Positions 37,911 through 45,932 of a stretch of DNA of 64,000 nucleotides are shown one piece after another. Within the stretch, counting starts at the first letter, position 1. Each line of letters opens with the position of its first letter. A model generated the notes under the pieces. That model was not told the DNA's origin. It ran no database searches and saw nothing but the letters and a program-made list of their open reading frames with translations. Source of the DNA: Methanobacteriota archaeon (lineage in GTDB: Archaea > Thermoplasmatota > Poseidoniia > Poseidoniales > Thalassarchaeaceae). A program made the translations under genes and the position numbers. The stretch lies in NCBI GenBank assembly GCA_004195615.1, contig PSPW01000002.1, forward strand, positions 122,045-186,044, written 5' to 3'.

Positions 37911-38840
37911 ATGCAGGATATAGTGACTTTCAGAGTTTTCAGAGGAGAGGCGGACTCGGATGGTATCCCATTTGGAAGAATGGTGGATTACAAAGTTGAC
38001 CTCGACGAAGGCATGGTAGTGTTAGATGTGATTCACCGAATTCAAGCTGAACACGCCCCCGACCTCGCATGCCGCTGGAATTGCAAAGCGGGAAAATGTG
38101 GTTCTTGTAGTGCAGAGGTAAATGGTAAGGCCAGACTAATGTGCATGACTAGGATGGAGGATATTCTAGATGAATCACCGAGTAATGAGCCCGTCTTGAT
38201 TAAGCCAATGCAGGCATTTCCACTCACTAAGGACCTAGTTACCGACACCTCGTGGGCTTACAGTACCGATCGGCAGATAAAGCCGATTAATGGTCCGGAA
38301 GAACCAGATTGGATTTTTCATCAAGAAGAAGCAGACAGGTTGCAAGAGTTCAGATCGTGCATTGAGTGCATGCTTTGTGTAAACACTTGCCATGTCCTTA
38401 GAGAGCATAAGATGTTTGAAGAATTTGCTGGCCCGAGATTCTTCGTTCGCCTTGCCAGCCTAGAAATGCACCCACTAGACAATGAGAGCAGGATTCCAGA
38501 AATCAAAGATGACTTCGGAATTGGTTATTGCAATATTACTAGGTGCTGCACTGAGGTTTGTCCGGCAGGTATTCAGATTACTGACAATGCTATCATCCCA
38601 CTCAAAGAGAGAGTAGTGACCGAGTACTTCGACCCCATTATCAATCCGTTGAATACAGCATTGAATCTCACTTCAGGGGTGTTAAGCTACTTTACTGAGG
38701 ACTTCTCAAAGTCAGCCGATCCTGGGAATAAGAAGAAGTCTGAGAATGCTATTGAGGAAGAGAGGATTAGGGCTAATGAGGCACTGAAGGAAGAAGCCGA
38801 AAGGACTGAAAGAGCCCGAAAGAGATATCGTTCTAAGTAG
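37911..38840 (+). CDS. sdhB: Succinate dehydrogenase/fumarate reductase iron-sulfur subunit
   Basis: Electron-transfer subunit. The N-terminal ferredoxin domain has CKAGKCGSCSAEVNGKARLMC for [2Fe-2S]. The C-terminal domain has CIECMLCVNTC for [4Fe-4S], and CNITRCCTEVCPAG for the second cluster. An extra Cys precedes the first motif (CRWNC). At 309 residues it is longer than the usual 240-260 owing to a charged C-terminal helix (ENAIEEERIRANEALKEEAERTERARK). Third gene of the operon with one base after the flavoprotein stop. Confidence 0.94.
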   Translation: MQDIVTFRVFRGEADSDGIPFGRMVDYKVDLDEGMVVLDVIHRIQAEHAPDLACRWNCKAGKCGSCSAEVNGKARLMCMTRMEDILDESPSNEPVLIKPMQAFPLTKDLVTDTSWAYSTDRQIKPINGPEEPDWIFHQEEADRLQEFRSCIECMLCVNTCHVLREHKMFEEFAGPRFFVRLASLEMHPLDNESRIPEIKDDFGIGYCNITRCCTEVCPAGIQITDNAIIPLKERVVTEYFDPIINPLNTALNLTSGVLSYFTEDFSKSADPGNKKKSENAIEEERIRANEALKEEAERTERARKRYRSK

Positions 38841-38899
38841 TTAAAAAGCATCCGCTGAAGTTAACGAAGACCGACACAGATCCAGAAAACTGGACCTAA

Positions 38900-39163
38900 T
38901 CAGATTCGGTCAATTCGTAATTTCTTCACGTTGGCCTTATTGATCATGTCAGGTAGCCAATCGGGTGCATTTGGGCCCTTTGGAACCTTGTTCTTAGAAC
39001 CAGAGAACACATGAACTCTGTTGGTCCCTCTTTCCCTGAGGTGGATGTCTGTAACACCTCTTGAAGCCGCCTTCAAAGCCGCTCCTCTGGGCTGCTTGCT
39101 GTGGAACACTTGAGCAGTGTCCTTGCTGTTTTGCATCAACACGAAATATTTCTTGTCTGACAT
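38900..39163 (-). CDS. MC1-family chromatin protein
   Basis: DNA-bending architectural protein (methanogen chromosomal protein MC1 family), 87 residues, close to the usual 93. Core match: FHSKQPRGAALKAASRGVTDIHLRERGTNRVHVFSGSK, corresponding to the MC1 fold with its conserved QPR..AL.AA.RG and LRERG segments. A strong start is visible: GGAGG 9 bases upstream of the ATG and a TATA-like box 36-45 bases upstream. Convergent with sdhB. Probably compacts the chromosome. Confidence 0.9.
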   Translation of the reverse strand: MSDKKYFVLMQNSKDTAQVFHSKQPRGAALKAASRGVTDIHLRERGTNRVHVFSGSKNKVPKGPNAPDWLPDMINKANVKKLRIDRI

Positions 39164-39172
39164 TATTGGATT

Positions 39173-39208
39173 CCTCCGGCCGTTTCAGGTCCTGCATAGA
39201 TAATAAAG
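39173..39208 (-). promoter_or_regulatory. Promoter and Shine-Dalgarno of MC1
   Basis: On the minus strand, a TATA-like ctttattatc (complement of 39199-39208) is preceded by cgactta and followed by a strong Shine-Dalgarno GGAGG (complement of 39173-39177), 9 bases from the ATG. Spacing fits a short leader of about 10-15 bases. The strength fits an abundant DNA-binding protein. Confidence 0.6.
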
Positions 39209-39267
39209 TTAAGTCGAAATAAGGGATACTGGGGTAAAGTTTGCAAATTTTATCGACTGACCGAATT

Positions 39268-39507
39268 TTATATTTCGGCACACGCAAGCGTCTTTGTGTT
39301 GGTAACTCCTTGGATTGAACGGACAGAATCAACAACCAATTTCGCAATTTCCCCCATACTCTCAGCTTCAATCTTCAGAATTATATCATGATCGCCAAAC
39401 AGAACTTGGGCATCCGAGACAAATGGTAGAGAAGAGGCCTTCTCGAAAACAGAATACTCAGTACCCGGTTCCACATCAAGCAGCACATATCCGGTTGACA
39501 TGTGCAT
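39268..39507 (-). CDS. Stand-alone Lrp/AsnC ligand-binding (RAM) domain protein
   Basis: 79 residues covering only the regulation-of-amino-acid-metabolism fold (GYVLLDVEPGTEYSVFEKASSLPFVSDAQVLFGDHDIILKIEAESMGEIAKLVVDSVRSIQGVTNTKTL); no helix-turn-helix. Such proteins bind amino acids or act as oligomerising partners of full-length Lrp regulators. Start ATG 39507 (MHMSTGY) fits a TATA-like ctttaat about 24 bases upstream, suggesting a leaderless message. Confidence 0.88.
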   Translation of the reverse strand: MHMSTGYVLLDVEPGTEYSVFEKASSLPFVSDAQVLFGDHDIILKIEAESMGEIAKLVVDSVRSIQGVTNTKTLACAEI

Positions 39508-39596
39508 GGGGAGGGGTTGGTGGCGATTAAAGTTCCCTAATTATGCAGAAATTATCTACGATGGATACATATCAGATGGCCTCTCTTCGCATACCT

Positions 39597-40238
39597 ATGG
39601 CTGAAGTAGTAATCGTAAGAGAATGTAAGCATGGGCAGGTGCGCGTTCTCTATGGAGATATCATTGGTGTCGAGGGCGATGTGATGGTCATTCCTGCAAA
39701 CAGTAGGCTCGCTGGGAGAGAGGGGCTGGATGAAAGAATGCAGCAGGCCGCTGGAGAAGACCTTAGAGAGGCGTGTGCCAACATTGCAAAGGAGAGGAGG
39801 AAAACAAATCTACAACCCTGCAGCGTGGGAGAAGCAGTCACTACACCTGCATTTGGCCTTCCGGCATCTAACCTTGTGCACGTAGTTGGACCAGATTGCA
39901 GGAGACCCACCCAGGACAATTTCAGGAGGGAGTTGATGAGGAATTCGTACAACGCTCTTTTCGATGCAGTGAAGACACTTAAGCCGAGGAAGACTCTGGT
40001 TCTTCCTCCTCTGGGAATGGACGTCTATGCATATCCGCACAGAGAAGGAGCTAGGATGACTATGGAAATCATCCTACCGTGGATGGATAGAGGAGAGGAC
40101 CCGGGAGTGGATATGGTGCTGATTGTGACTAACGAAGATAATTTTCTGAATAACATGAAGACAATCTACAGGGAGAGTGAGGATCAGTTTCCTGGAGTAG
40201 ACAGGACCAGAGACTACAGAAAGGGAAAGTTTCAGTGA
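39597..40238 (+). CDS. Macro-domain protein
   Basis: Macro (Appr-1''-p/ADP-ribose binding) domain of about 213 residues. Features: VLYGDIIGVEGDVMVIPANSRLAGREGLDERMQQAAGEDLREAC, then a CSVGEAVTTPAFGLPASNLVHVVGP strand and TLVLPPLGMDVYAYPHREGARMTMEII, the usual macro-domain order. It probably binds or hydrolyses ADP-ribose derivatives or O-acetyl-ADP-ribose. The track start at 39543 adds 18 residues; ATG 39597 (MAEVVIV) begins at the fold and ATG 39576 is also possible. Divergent from the RAM gene. Confidence 0.85.
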   Translation: MAEVVIVRECKHGQVRVLYGDIIGVEGDVMVIPANSRLAGREGLDERMQQAAGEDLREACANIAKERRKTNLQPCSVGEAVTTPAFGLPASNLVHVVGPDCRRPTQDNFRRELMRNSYNALFDAVKTLKPRKTLVLPPLGMDVYAYPHREGARMTMEIILPWMDRGEDPGVDMVLIVTNEDNFLNNMKTIYRESEDQFPGVDRTRDYRKGKFQ

Positions 40239-40281
40239 TTGGGACCGGTGTCCTCAATAACCCTGAGAATCGAATAGGGCT

Positions 40282-40854
40282 GTGGGCACCATCTATGAGC
40301 GAGAGTTGCGATCAGTGCTCGCTGGTGAATTGAAGGGTGTTCGTGCGGTTACTAGATCATGCAGTGAGGTAGCGCGAGCCAGGGCAATGAGGGTAATCCA
40401 GAGACCCTTCTTAGTGGTCCGGGCAGCTGGAAGCGGTTCAGAAGGGACTGGTGACTTACTCGCTCTAAGGGGAGACATGTGTTTTCCCATAGAAGTGAAG
40501 TCCTCAAAGAGTGATAGAATTTACCTCTCCGGAAGGACGATGAAACAGTACAAGGCGCTGAAGTCCACAGGAGAGAGGTGTGGACTTCTTCCCCTATACG
40601 CATTCAGACTAAAGGGAGTCAGGGGAGACAGTTGGAGAATAATGAGAGTTGAGGTTGAAGGATTGAGTGGGAAGCTTAGGCATCTTTCAAGGAGCATCCC
40701 TCCTCTTCCTCTGACGAGCAGGGGATCACCCCACCTAGACTGGAATGCTGGAATGCCTGTGCACCGCTTCTTGTCATTGGTTTGCAAGTCAAATGGAGCA
40801 AGTGGGATTGTATCGGAACCTGGGGCTAAAACAAAGGAGTCGGTCTTCAGTTAG
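40282..40854 (+). CDS. Hjc-like Holliday junction resolvase
   Basis: Archaeal restriction-endonuclease-fold nuclease resolving four-way junctions. N-terminal ERELRSVLAGELKGVRAVTR, then VVRAAGSGSEGTGDLLAL (Hjc catalytic E...GS...D) and FPIEVKSSKSDRI (the E-x-K). At 190 residues it is longer than typical Hjc (about 130), owing to a C-terminal extension after LYAFRLKG. An insertion sits between the first helix and the AGSG motif. Start is GTG 40282. Only 4 bases overlap the convergent small coiled-coil gene. RadA and Hel308 in the same window match its pathway. Confidence 0.82.
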   Translation: MGTIYERELRSVLAGELKGVRAVTRSCSEVARARAMRVIQRPFLVVRAAGSGSEGTGDLLALRGDMCFPIEVKSSKSDRIYLSGRTMKQYKALKSTGERCGLLPLYAFRLKGVRGDSWRIMRVEVEGLSGKLRHLSRSIPPLPLTSRGSPHLDWNAGMPVHRFLSLVCKSNGASGIVSEPGAKTKESVFS

Positions 40855-41036
40855 TGAGAACCACCAGAAAGACGCTCTTCAATAGAGTCTAAGTTTTTCT
40901 TTAGAATTTTGATATCTTCTTGGACCCTATCTAGTTCGGCTTGAGTCAGTATTCTCCTGATGCTTTCTCTCTCTCTGGATAGGGAATCTATTCTTCGATT
41001 GGTACTCCTTGAGGGTTGGTCGGTTCTGGGAGCCAT
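40851..41036 (-). CDS. Small basic/coiled-coil protein
   Basis: Unrecognised 61-residue protein, MAPRTDQPSRSTNRRIDSLSRERESIRRILTQAELDRVQEDIKILKKNLDSIEERLSGGSH. The first third is basic and disordered; residues 25-58 form a heptad-like coiled coil. Its stop overlaps that of the Hjc-like gene by 4 bases. Clean composition and a plausible promoter region to the divergent S2P gene support it, without homology. Confidence 0.55.
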   Translation of the reverse strand: MAPRTDQPSRSTNRRIDSLSRERESIRRILTQAELDRVQEDIKILKKNLDSIEERLSGGSH

Positions 41037-41114
41037 GGATGCCGGAAATGGTAGATAGTATTCTCTCTTACGTTTGAGAGCAGGTTGAAGAGTGAAGGAT
41101 GGACGTGCCCTCTC

Positions 41115-42623
41115 ATGGCCGAAGATGCAGGGGGCAGGGGCATTCTTTTCCCCCTTCTACTCCTATTCCTTGTCTACTCCCTAGGTACTCCCATTTGGTT
41201 GGTGATTCTGTTCGGACTTTGGTATTCTGGATTAGTGTATGCTGAGTCTACGGGAGTTCTAGACAGATTCGATGCGACCCGGGCCCTGGGGGTAATTCTG
41301 ATGATTAGAACCAGAAGAGGGATGCGTTTGCTCGAGTTCATTTCTAAGCCTAAGAGATTCTGGCGCGGATTCGGGGAGGTCTCAATTTGGCTCTGCTTCG
41401 TTGTAATGTTCATGGTAGTTCTCTTACTGATACTGAGTGCTATCTCAGTTGCAGTTAACCCCCCAGATGACCCTCTGCCTGCAAGTGATCTTCTTCTGAT
41501 TCCGGGGGTTACTAGTTTCGTTCCATTCTGGTGGCCAGCCTTAGCGCTAATCTTGGCAATTGTTATTCACGAGTATAGCCACGGTATTCAGGCAAGAGCA
41601 CATGGAATGAGGTTACGAAGCTTTGGAGTTCTGCAATTGGGGCCATTGCCGATTGGGGCGTTCGCCGAACCTGAGGAATCTGAGATGGAGAGGGCACCTA
41701 GAAGGGACAGGTTGAGACTCTTTGCTGCAGGTCCTTCTATCAATATCTTCGCAACTTACGTTGTATTGATTCTTCTTTCTTCGGTTGCCAGTGGGATGGT
41801 TGCAGAAAACGATGGCGTTCATGCCAGGGGGATTGTGGTTGGAGGGGGGGCCGAAGAAGCCGGCCTGCTTCCGTTCGAGACGATAACACACATTGATGGG
41901 AACCAGATTGGTGAGTACTCCGATTTTTCCAGAGAAATGGGAGAAATTGTTGCTGGAGATGAAGCCGTTCTGACTGTTCTATCAAGGTACAATACTGGTG
42001 ATTCATGGACTGAAAGGACGATAGCGGTCACTATGGGTGACCGATACCAATACTACCTCGATGAGTGTGATGGTGCCCAAGAGTGCATCGAAGATACAAA
42101 AGTGTTGCTAAATTTATGGGGAATTGAACCTGGAGATGCATTTCTAGGAGTCTCTGGCCTAATGTCTTCAACTGGTGGGGTAGATGCTTATGCAAATATT
42201 GTTGAGGGAGAGTATTCGGCATACGGAACAGCATTAGTGACTGCAATTCGTCCTCTACTGATGCTTAATGTCCCGATTGCAAACGAGGGCCAGACTATGA
42301 TTCTGGAGGAGAGAGAGATGCTAATGGCTGGAGATGGGCCAATTGTATCCATTCTGGGAACCGATGGGATGTTGATGCTGTTCGACTTTCTCTTCTGGCT
42401 AGTCTGGATTAACTTCCTACTAGGGTTCGCCAATCTGATTCCGATGATCCCCTTCGATGGTGGCCATCTAGTTAGGGATGGTATTCACTCCTTCCTAAGG
42501 AGAGTTAGCAAGAAGACTCACCCCCTGCGCATAGAGATATTGTCTAACAGAATTAGCAACATTAGCAGTATCTTCATTCTTCTAGTGCTATTAATCCCGG
42601 TAATAATTCCGTGGATTCTCTAG
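41115..42623 (+). CDS. Site-2 protease-family membrane metallopeptidase (M50)
   Basis: Intramembrane zinc protease. HEYSH (HExxH) in LAIVIHEYSHGIQARAHGM near residue 153 and the third ligand region NLIPMIPFDGGHLVRDG near 440 are intact. A PDZ-like domain (GIVVGGGAEEAGLLPFETITHIDGNQIGEYSDF) lies between, as in RseP/S2P. About six membrane spans. The track start at 41085 is a TTG; ATG 41115 (MAEDAGGRG) is preferred. Likely processes membrane-bound regulators; the membrane-anchored wHTH protein at 17.4 kb is one candidate, by inference only. Confidence 0.92.
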   Translation: MAEDAGGRGILFPLLLLFLVYSLGTPIWLVILFGLWYSGLVYAESTGVLDRFDATRALGVILMIRTRRGMRLLEFISKPKRFWRGFGEVSIWLCFVVMFMVVLLLILSAISVAVNPPDDPLPASDLLLIPGVTSFVPFWWPALALILAIVIHEYSHGIQARAHGMRLRSFGVLQLGPLPIGAFAEPEESEMERAPRRDRLRLFAAGPSINIFATYVVLILLSSVASGMVAENDGVHARGIVVGGGAEEAGLLPFETITHIDGNQIGEYSDFSREMGEIVAGDEAVLTVLSRYNTGDSWTERTIAVTMGDRYQYYLDECDGAQECIEDTKVLLNLWGIEPGDAFLGVSGLMSSTGGVDAYANIVEGEYSAYGTALVTAIRPLLMLNVPIANEGQTMILEEREMLMAGDGPIVSILGTDGMLMLFDFLFWLVWINFLLGFANLIPMIPFDGGHLVRDGIHSFLRRVSKKTHPLRIEILSNRISNISSIFILLVLLIPVIIPWIL

Positions 42624-43322
42624 TCACTCTTCTTCATCGATCTTCCTGGGCTCGTGTACCTCTCGGAAGACTACTCGAGCCACACCGACATTCTCCCTCA
42701 GGGTAGTGACCAGCGAGAACTTAGTGAATGCCCAGTTCTGATCATATGCCATCTCCTCAGGGAGTGTCATAGTTAGGTCGTCTCCATCGAACTCGATTTC
42801 GAAGTCATCTCGGCCAGTGTTCATCTTCATTAGCGTCTGGATCTTTTCGTTCCTGTCCTCCACGACCTTGACAATCTGGTAGCTATATCTCAGAGTGACG
42901 CCTGCAAGTGGATGATTGTAGTCTATCCTCGCTCTACCGGCACTCATGAACTGGAGGATTCCATTTCTACCTCCGATCTCAACTGGAGCACCAATTGCAA
43001 GTGTGTTCTGATCCCTAACGCTGCGAAGGAGAACGTTCTGTGATATTGTCTCAATCTTGTTCTGATCCCTCTCTCCATAAGCGTCTTCAGGCTCAATGTC
43101 GAACTCGTACTCCTTTCCAGCCTCGGCTTCAGCTAAGTGTGCCTCGAAACCGGGAATCAAACGTCCATCCCCAATAGTGGTAATCATCGGCGAGTACTCT
43201 CTGTTCTCGTCATGAAAATCTTGCTCCTTAGCAATCTCCTCCCTAGTTGTCTCGATTAGCTTGTCATTGCTAGCATTGTACAAATCATAGTCGATATGAA
43301 CGATTGAGCCATTATCCATCAT
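42624..43322 (-). CDS. FKBP-type peptidyl-prolyl isomerase, SlyD-like
   Basis: Archaeal FKBP with an inserted-flap domain. FKBP core: GSIVHIDYDLYNASNDKLIETT, then MITTIGDGRLIPGFEAHLAEAEAGKEYEFDIEPEDAYGERD, then the IF domain GAPVEIGGRNGILQFMSAGRARIDYNHPLAGVTLRYSYQIVKVV. The extra C-terminal 70 residues form the additional domain seen in longer archaeal FKBPs. 232 residues. The motif order and the NHPLAG signature are classical. Convergent with the S2P gene. Confidence 0.93.
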   Translation of the reverse strand: MMDNGSIVHIDYDLYNASNDKLIETTREEIAKEQDFHDENREYSPMITTIGDGRLIPGFEAHLAEAEAGKEYEFDIEPEDAYGERDQNKIETISQNVLLRSVRDQNTLAIGAPVEIGGRNGILQFMSAGRARIDYNHPLAGVTLRYSYQIVKVVEDRNEKIQTLMKMNTGRDDFEIEFDGDDLTMTLPEEMAYDQNWAFTKFSLVTTLRENVGVARVVFREVHEPRKIDEEE

Positions 43323-43382
43323 AGCACCTCAGGAGCATCGCGACCGGCTCCCCCTTTTTCATTCAAACGGTGAGGGGAGGAC

Positions 43383-43529
43383 TCAATCATCATCAATGTC
43401 GAATTCTCCGAATTCATCTTCCGATCTTCCAATTTGAGAAGAAATTTCAGAGTGAGTCCATGATGCCCCAAGAGCGACTGCGAATATTCCAATTACTGCT
43501 AACACGCAGTCAATTGACCATGGAGGCAA
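43383..43529 (-). CDS. Possible small membrane protein downstream of CcmF (48 aa)
   Basis: Not in the ORF track. From a TTG at 43529 the frame reads LPPWSIDCVLAVIGIFAVALGASWTHSEISSQIGRSEDEFGEFDIDDD. One membrane helix (CVLAVIGIFAVALGA) is followed by an acidic tail. It is in the same frame as CcmF and begins 11 codons after its TAA stop, so it is either a small separate subunit or a former C-terminal extension. There is no ATG and no clear ribosome-binding site, which lowers confidence. Confidence 0.4.
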   Translation of the reverse strand: MPPWSIDCVLAVIGIFAVALGASWTHSEISSQIGRSEDEFGEFDIDDD

Positions 43530-43562
43530 TTTGATTTCAAATGACTCATGGATAAATTTTGA

Positions 43563-45929
43563 TTACTCATCCTCCGAGAAATCACTAGCGCTTCTTGTAA
43601 TGGATGCGAGGGCGATCCCAAGCACGACCAGCAGCCACCCAGCCCAGACCAAGTGACTACCTGGGAGATGGTGGACAGTCACCCTGACCTCGCTCACCTG
43701 ATCGGTCTGACCCAGAATCATCGAGGACAGCAGCTCGTTCGACTGCAGTAGGTCTAGGATGATGATCGTGTCCCCGGTCATCCCAGACAGTCTATCCACC
43801 TCTGACCTCGCGGAAACCGCACCGGAGGGCGAGTCGAAACGGAGCATACCAGGTGTGATCGTCCCCATCATCTCCCCCCCGTCCCTTGCCTCTATCACCA
43901 CTCCCACGTAGCCGTCCCCTATGCCGTAACCGTACCCATCGTCATCGGAGGAGACAATCTCGACCCCGGTGAACACGAGCTCTATCCCCTGGTGCTCAGT
44001 GGGGACGTCCCTCTCCAGGGTGACGAAGTGGGACGGGTCGGTTCTGTCTACCAGAGTGGTCGTGAGGACGTGCCCTACCAGGAGGAGAAGAATTCCTGCA
44101 TGGGCCATGTGGGTGCCCAGGGCCCTGACTCGAGCGGCATTGGGACCCATGCCGCCCCTCAGCAGCTCCGGCAGGTTCTCCCTCGAGCTCCTCCAGAGCT
44201 TCAGGAGGGTTGGGGGGATCGCGAATGCGATCCAAGTGAGGACGAACATGGACAAGTCGCCCCTGGAAATGCTATCGGTGATCGGTTGGTCCTGGTTGCC
44301 GGGGAGGTCGAAGTTGCCCGAGTACGCGGCAAGAAGTACTGATAGCGCTGCGGTGGCCAACAGGGCCATTGCCCCTACTCTGCCGCTGATTCCATCTCCC
44401 CACGCGTACAGGGCCAGTCCGATTGCCAGCAACGAGATCAGCGGGGCACCGTAGTACTCGTGAGCGGCTATGTTAGTGCCTTCTATCTCGACTGTCAGGA
44501 GGACCCATGTGAGCATGAGGAAGGCCATTGAGAGGTGCCACGGGAAGGATCGGACGCGGCTCGCCCTCTGCTTGGGGTCGAACATCGCACCGGTTATCCA
44601 GGATATGTCATCCTTCTCGTCCTCAGGGAGTATCCAGACTAGGAGGAACGGGGCGATTCCAGCCAGTGACTGGTACCACTCCGAGACCCATCCCCAGCTT
44701 GAGAAGAGCATGAGCAGCACTCCCATAGCGACCCAGTGGACCGGGGGGTCGTCGCGGTCCCCGAGGACCAGGAGGAGGAGTATGGCGAGCCCGAAGAACA
44801 TGATCGCCGAGGAGCCTATCCACAGCCCCACGGCAGCGAAGTAGGCGAGAAGCGAAACGGCTAGGGGTCTGTTGGATTCCAGCAGTGACTGCGCCCCCCT
44901 CTCAGCTACCTCGGTTCTCTGTTCCCTGAGGACGTGGACGACTGACAGGCACAGGAGGCCAACGACTGAGAGGAGATAGATCAGGACCTCTAGCCCAACA
45001 GCGCTGAAGTCGATGATCTCGACGACCCGTACGTATGGGTCTCGGGGGAGTTCGTTCTCCCCATCGCCAACGAAGGCGTGGACCGACGCCCATACTCCAT
45101 TGGCCCTGGTAACCAGGGTCGCATGCATGACCAGGGCCCCGCACAAGAGACCCAGTGCGGGAGTGTAAGAGAATGGTCTGGATGCATGGCTCCTAGCCCT
45201 GGCATGCAGAATAGCGAGGAGCGCTAGCCACGGCAGCAGGGAGCCAGTCTCGACGGGGTCCCATGCCCAGTAGCCACCCCAGTCCAGAACGGTGTAGGCC
45301 CAAAGTCCCCCGAGGCCGATACCCACGGTGCCTGCCAGGAACGAGTACCGGGCCCACCTGACCATCGAGGCGTGCGTCTCCTCCGATGGACTGGACCTGA
45401 TTAGCCCGGACAGGGCGATGCTGGCAGTTGCTAGGCACAGCGAGTAGTAGACGAAAACAACAGGTGGATGGATCACCATCAGGTCTGTCTGGAGAAGTGG
45501 GCTGATCTCACCGACCGAGCCGGGATAAGCGGGAGAGAAAGGCCGGAGGGCCGCTGAGATCAGGAGGAGGAGTGCGGTCCATGAGTGCATGACTCTGATT
45601 GTCGTGGTGTCTACCCTGTCGTCCCTTGACATCACCCACGTAATGATCCCCATTATCGAGGCCCACATCAGCAGGGGCCCGGATCTGCTCCCCCACACGG
45701 CAGAAATCCGGTAGAGGAGTGGGAGTCCTTCTCCCACGTATCGAGACACGAGGTCGAGAGTCGTTGCCTCAATCAGGAATGCCGAGATCAGGAGTAGGAA
45801 GGGGGCCGATTGTGCTACCATTGACGTTGTACTGACGAAGGGTTCGGCACTAGCCTCGGGGCGAAAGACGAGGTAGGCGCTCACGAGCAGGGCTAGGAAG
45901 ATGAGGGTGTATCCGAGAAAGGTGAGCAT
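43563..45929 (-). CDS. Cytochrome c-type biogenesis haem lyase (CcmF/CcsA-type)
   Basis: Polytopic membrane haem lyase of 788 residues that attaches haem to apocytochrome c. The WWD-type haem-binding motif is WGGYWAWDPVETGSLLPWL near residue 225, with conserved His in VIHPPVVFVYYS and about 13-15 helices. A large loop (GYGYGIGDGYVGVVIEARDGGEM) precedes the last helix. The coding region is about 60% GC, well above most of the window. It starts 3 bases after the geranylgeranyl reductase stop, so the two form one transcription unit. Confidence 0.9.
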   Translation of the reverse strand: MLTFLGYTLIFLALLVSAYLVFRPEASAEPFVSTTSMVAQSAPFLLLISAFLIEATTLDLVSRYVGEGLPLLYRISAVWGSRSGPLLMWASIMGIITWVMSRDDRVDTTTIRVMHSWTALLLLISAALRPFSPAYPGSVGEISPLLQTDLMVIHPPVVFVYYSLCLATASIALSGLIRSSPSEETHASMVRWARYSFLAGTVGIGLGGLWAYTVLDWGGYWAWDPVETGSLLPWLALLAILHARARSHASRPFSYTPALGLLCGALVMHATLVTRANGVWASVHAFVGDGENELPRDPYVRVVEIIDFSAVGLEVLIYLLSVVGLLCLSVVHVLREQRTEVAERGAQSLLESNRPLAVSLLAYFAAVGLWIGSSAIMFFGLAILLLLVLGDRDDPPVHWVAMGVLLMLFSSWGWVSEWYQSLAGIAPFLLVWILPEDEKDDISWITGAMFDPKQRASRVRSFPWHLSMAFLMLTWVLLTVEIEGTNIAAHEYYGAPLISLLAIGLALYAWGDGISGRVGAMALLATAALSVLLAAYSGNFDLPGNQDQPITDSISRGDLSMFVLTWIAFAIPPTLLKLWRSSRENLPELLRGGMGPNAARVRALGTHMAHAGILLLLVGHVLTTTLVDRTDPSHFVTLERDVPTEHQGIELVFTGVEIVSSDDDGYGYGIGDGYVGVVIEARDGGEMMGTITPGMLRFDSPSGAVSARSEVDRLSGMTGDTIIILDLLQSNELLSSMILGQTDQVSEVRVTVHHLPGSHLVWAGWLLVVLGIALASITRSASDFSEDE

Positions 45930-45932
45930 TGT

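Noticed and set aside
38878-38898. TCCAG-aaaa-CTGGA hairpin between sdhB and MC1
   Set aside because: A 5-bp stem with no T-run on either strand; too weak to list as terminator.
43969-44454. 161-aa plus ORF inside CcmF
   Set aside because: High GC creates long antisense frames; the translated sequence has no membrane or domain pattern.
44902-45144. Minus frames of 80 and 71 aa inside CcmF
   Set aside because: Alternative frames of a high-GC gene, Arg/Pro-rich and unlike known proteins.
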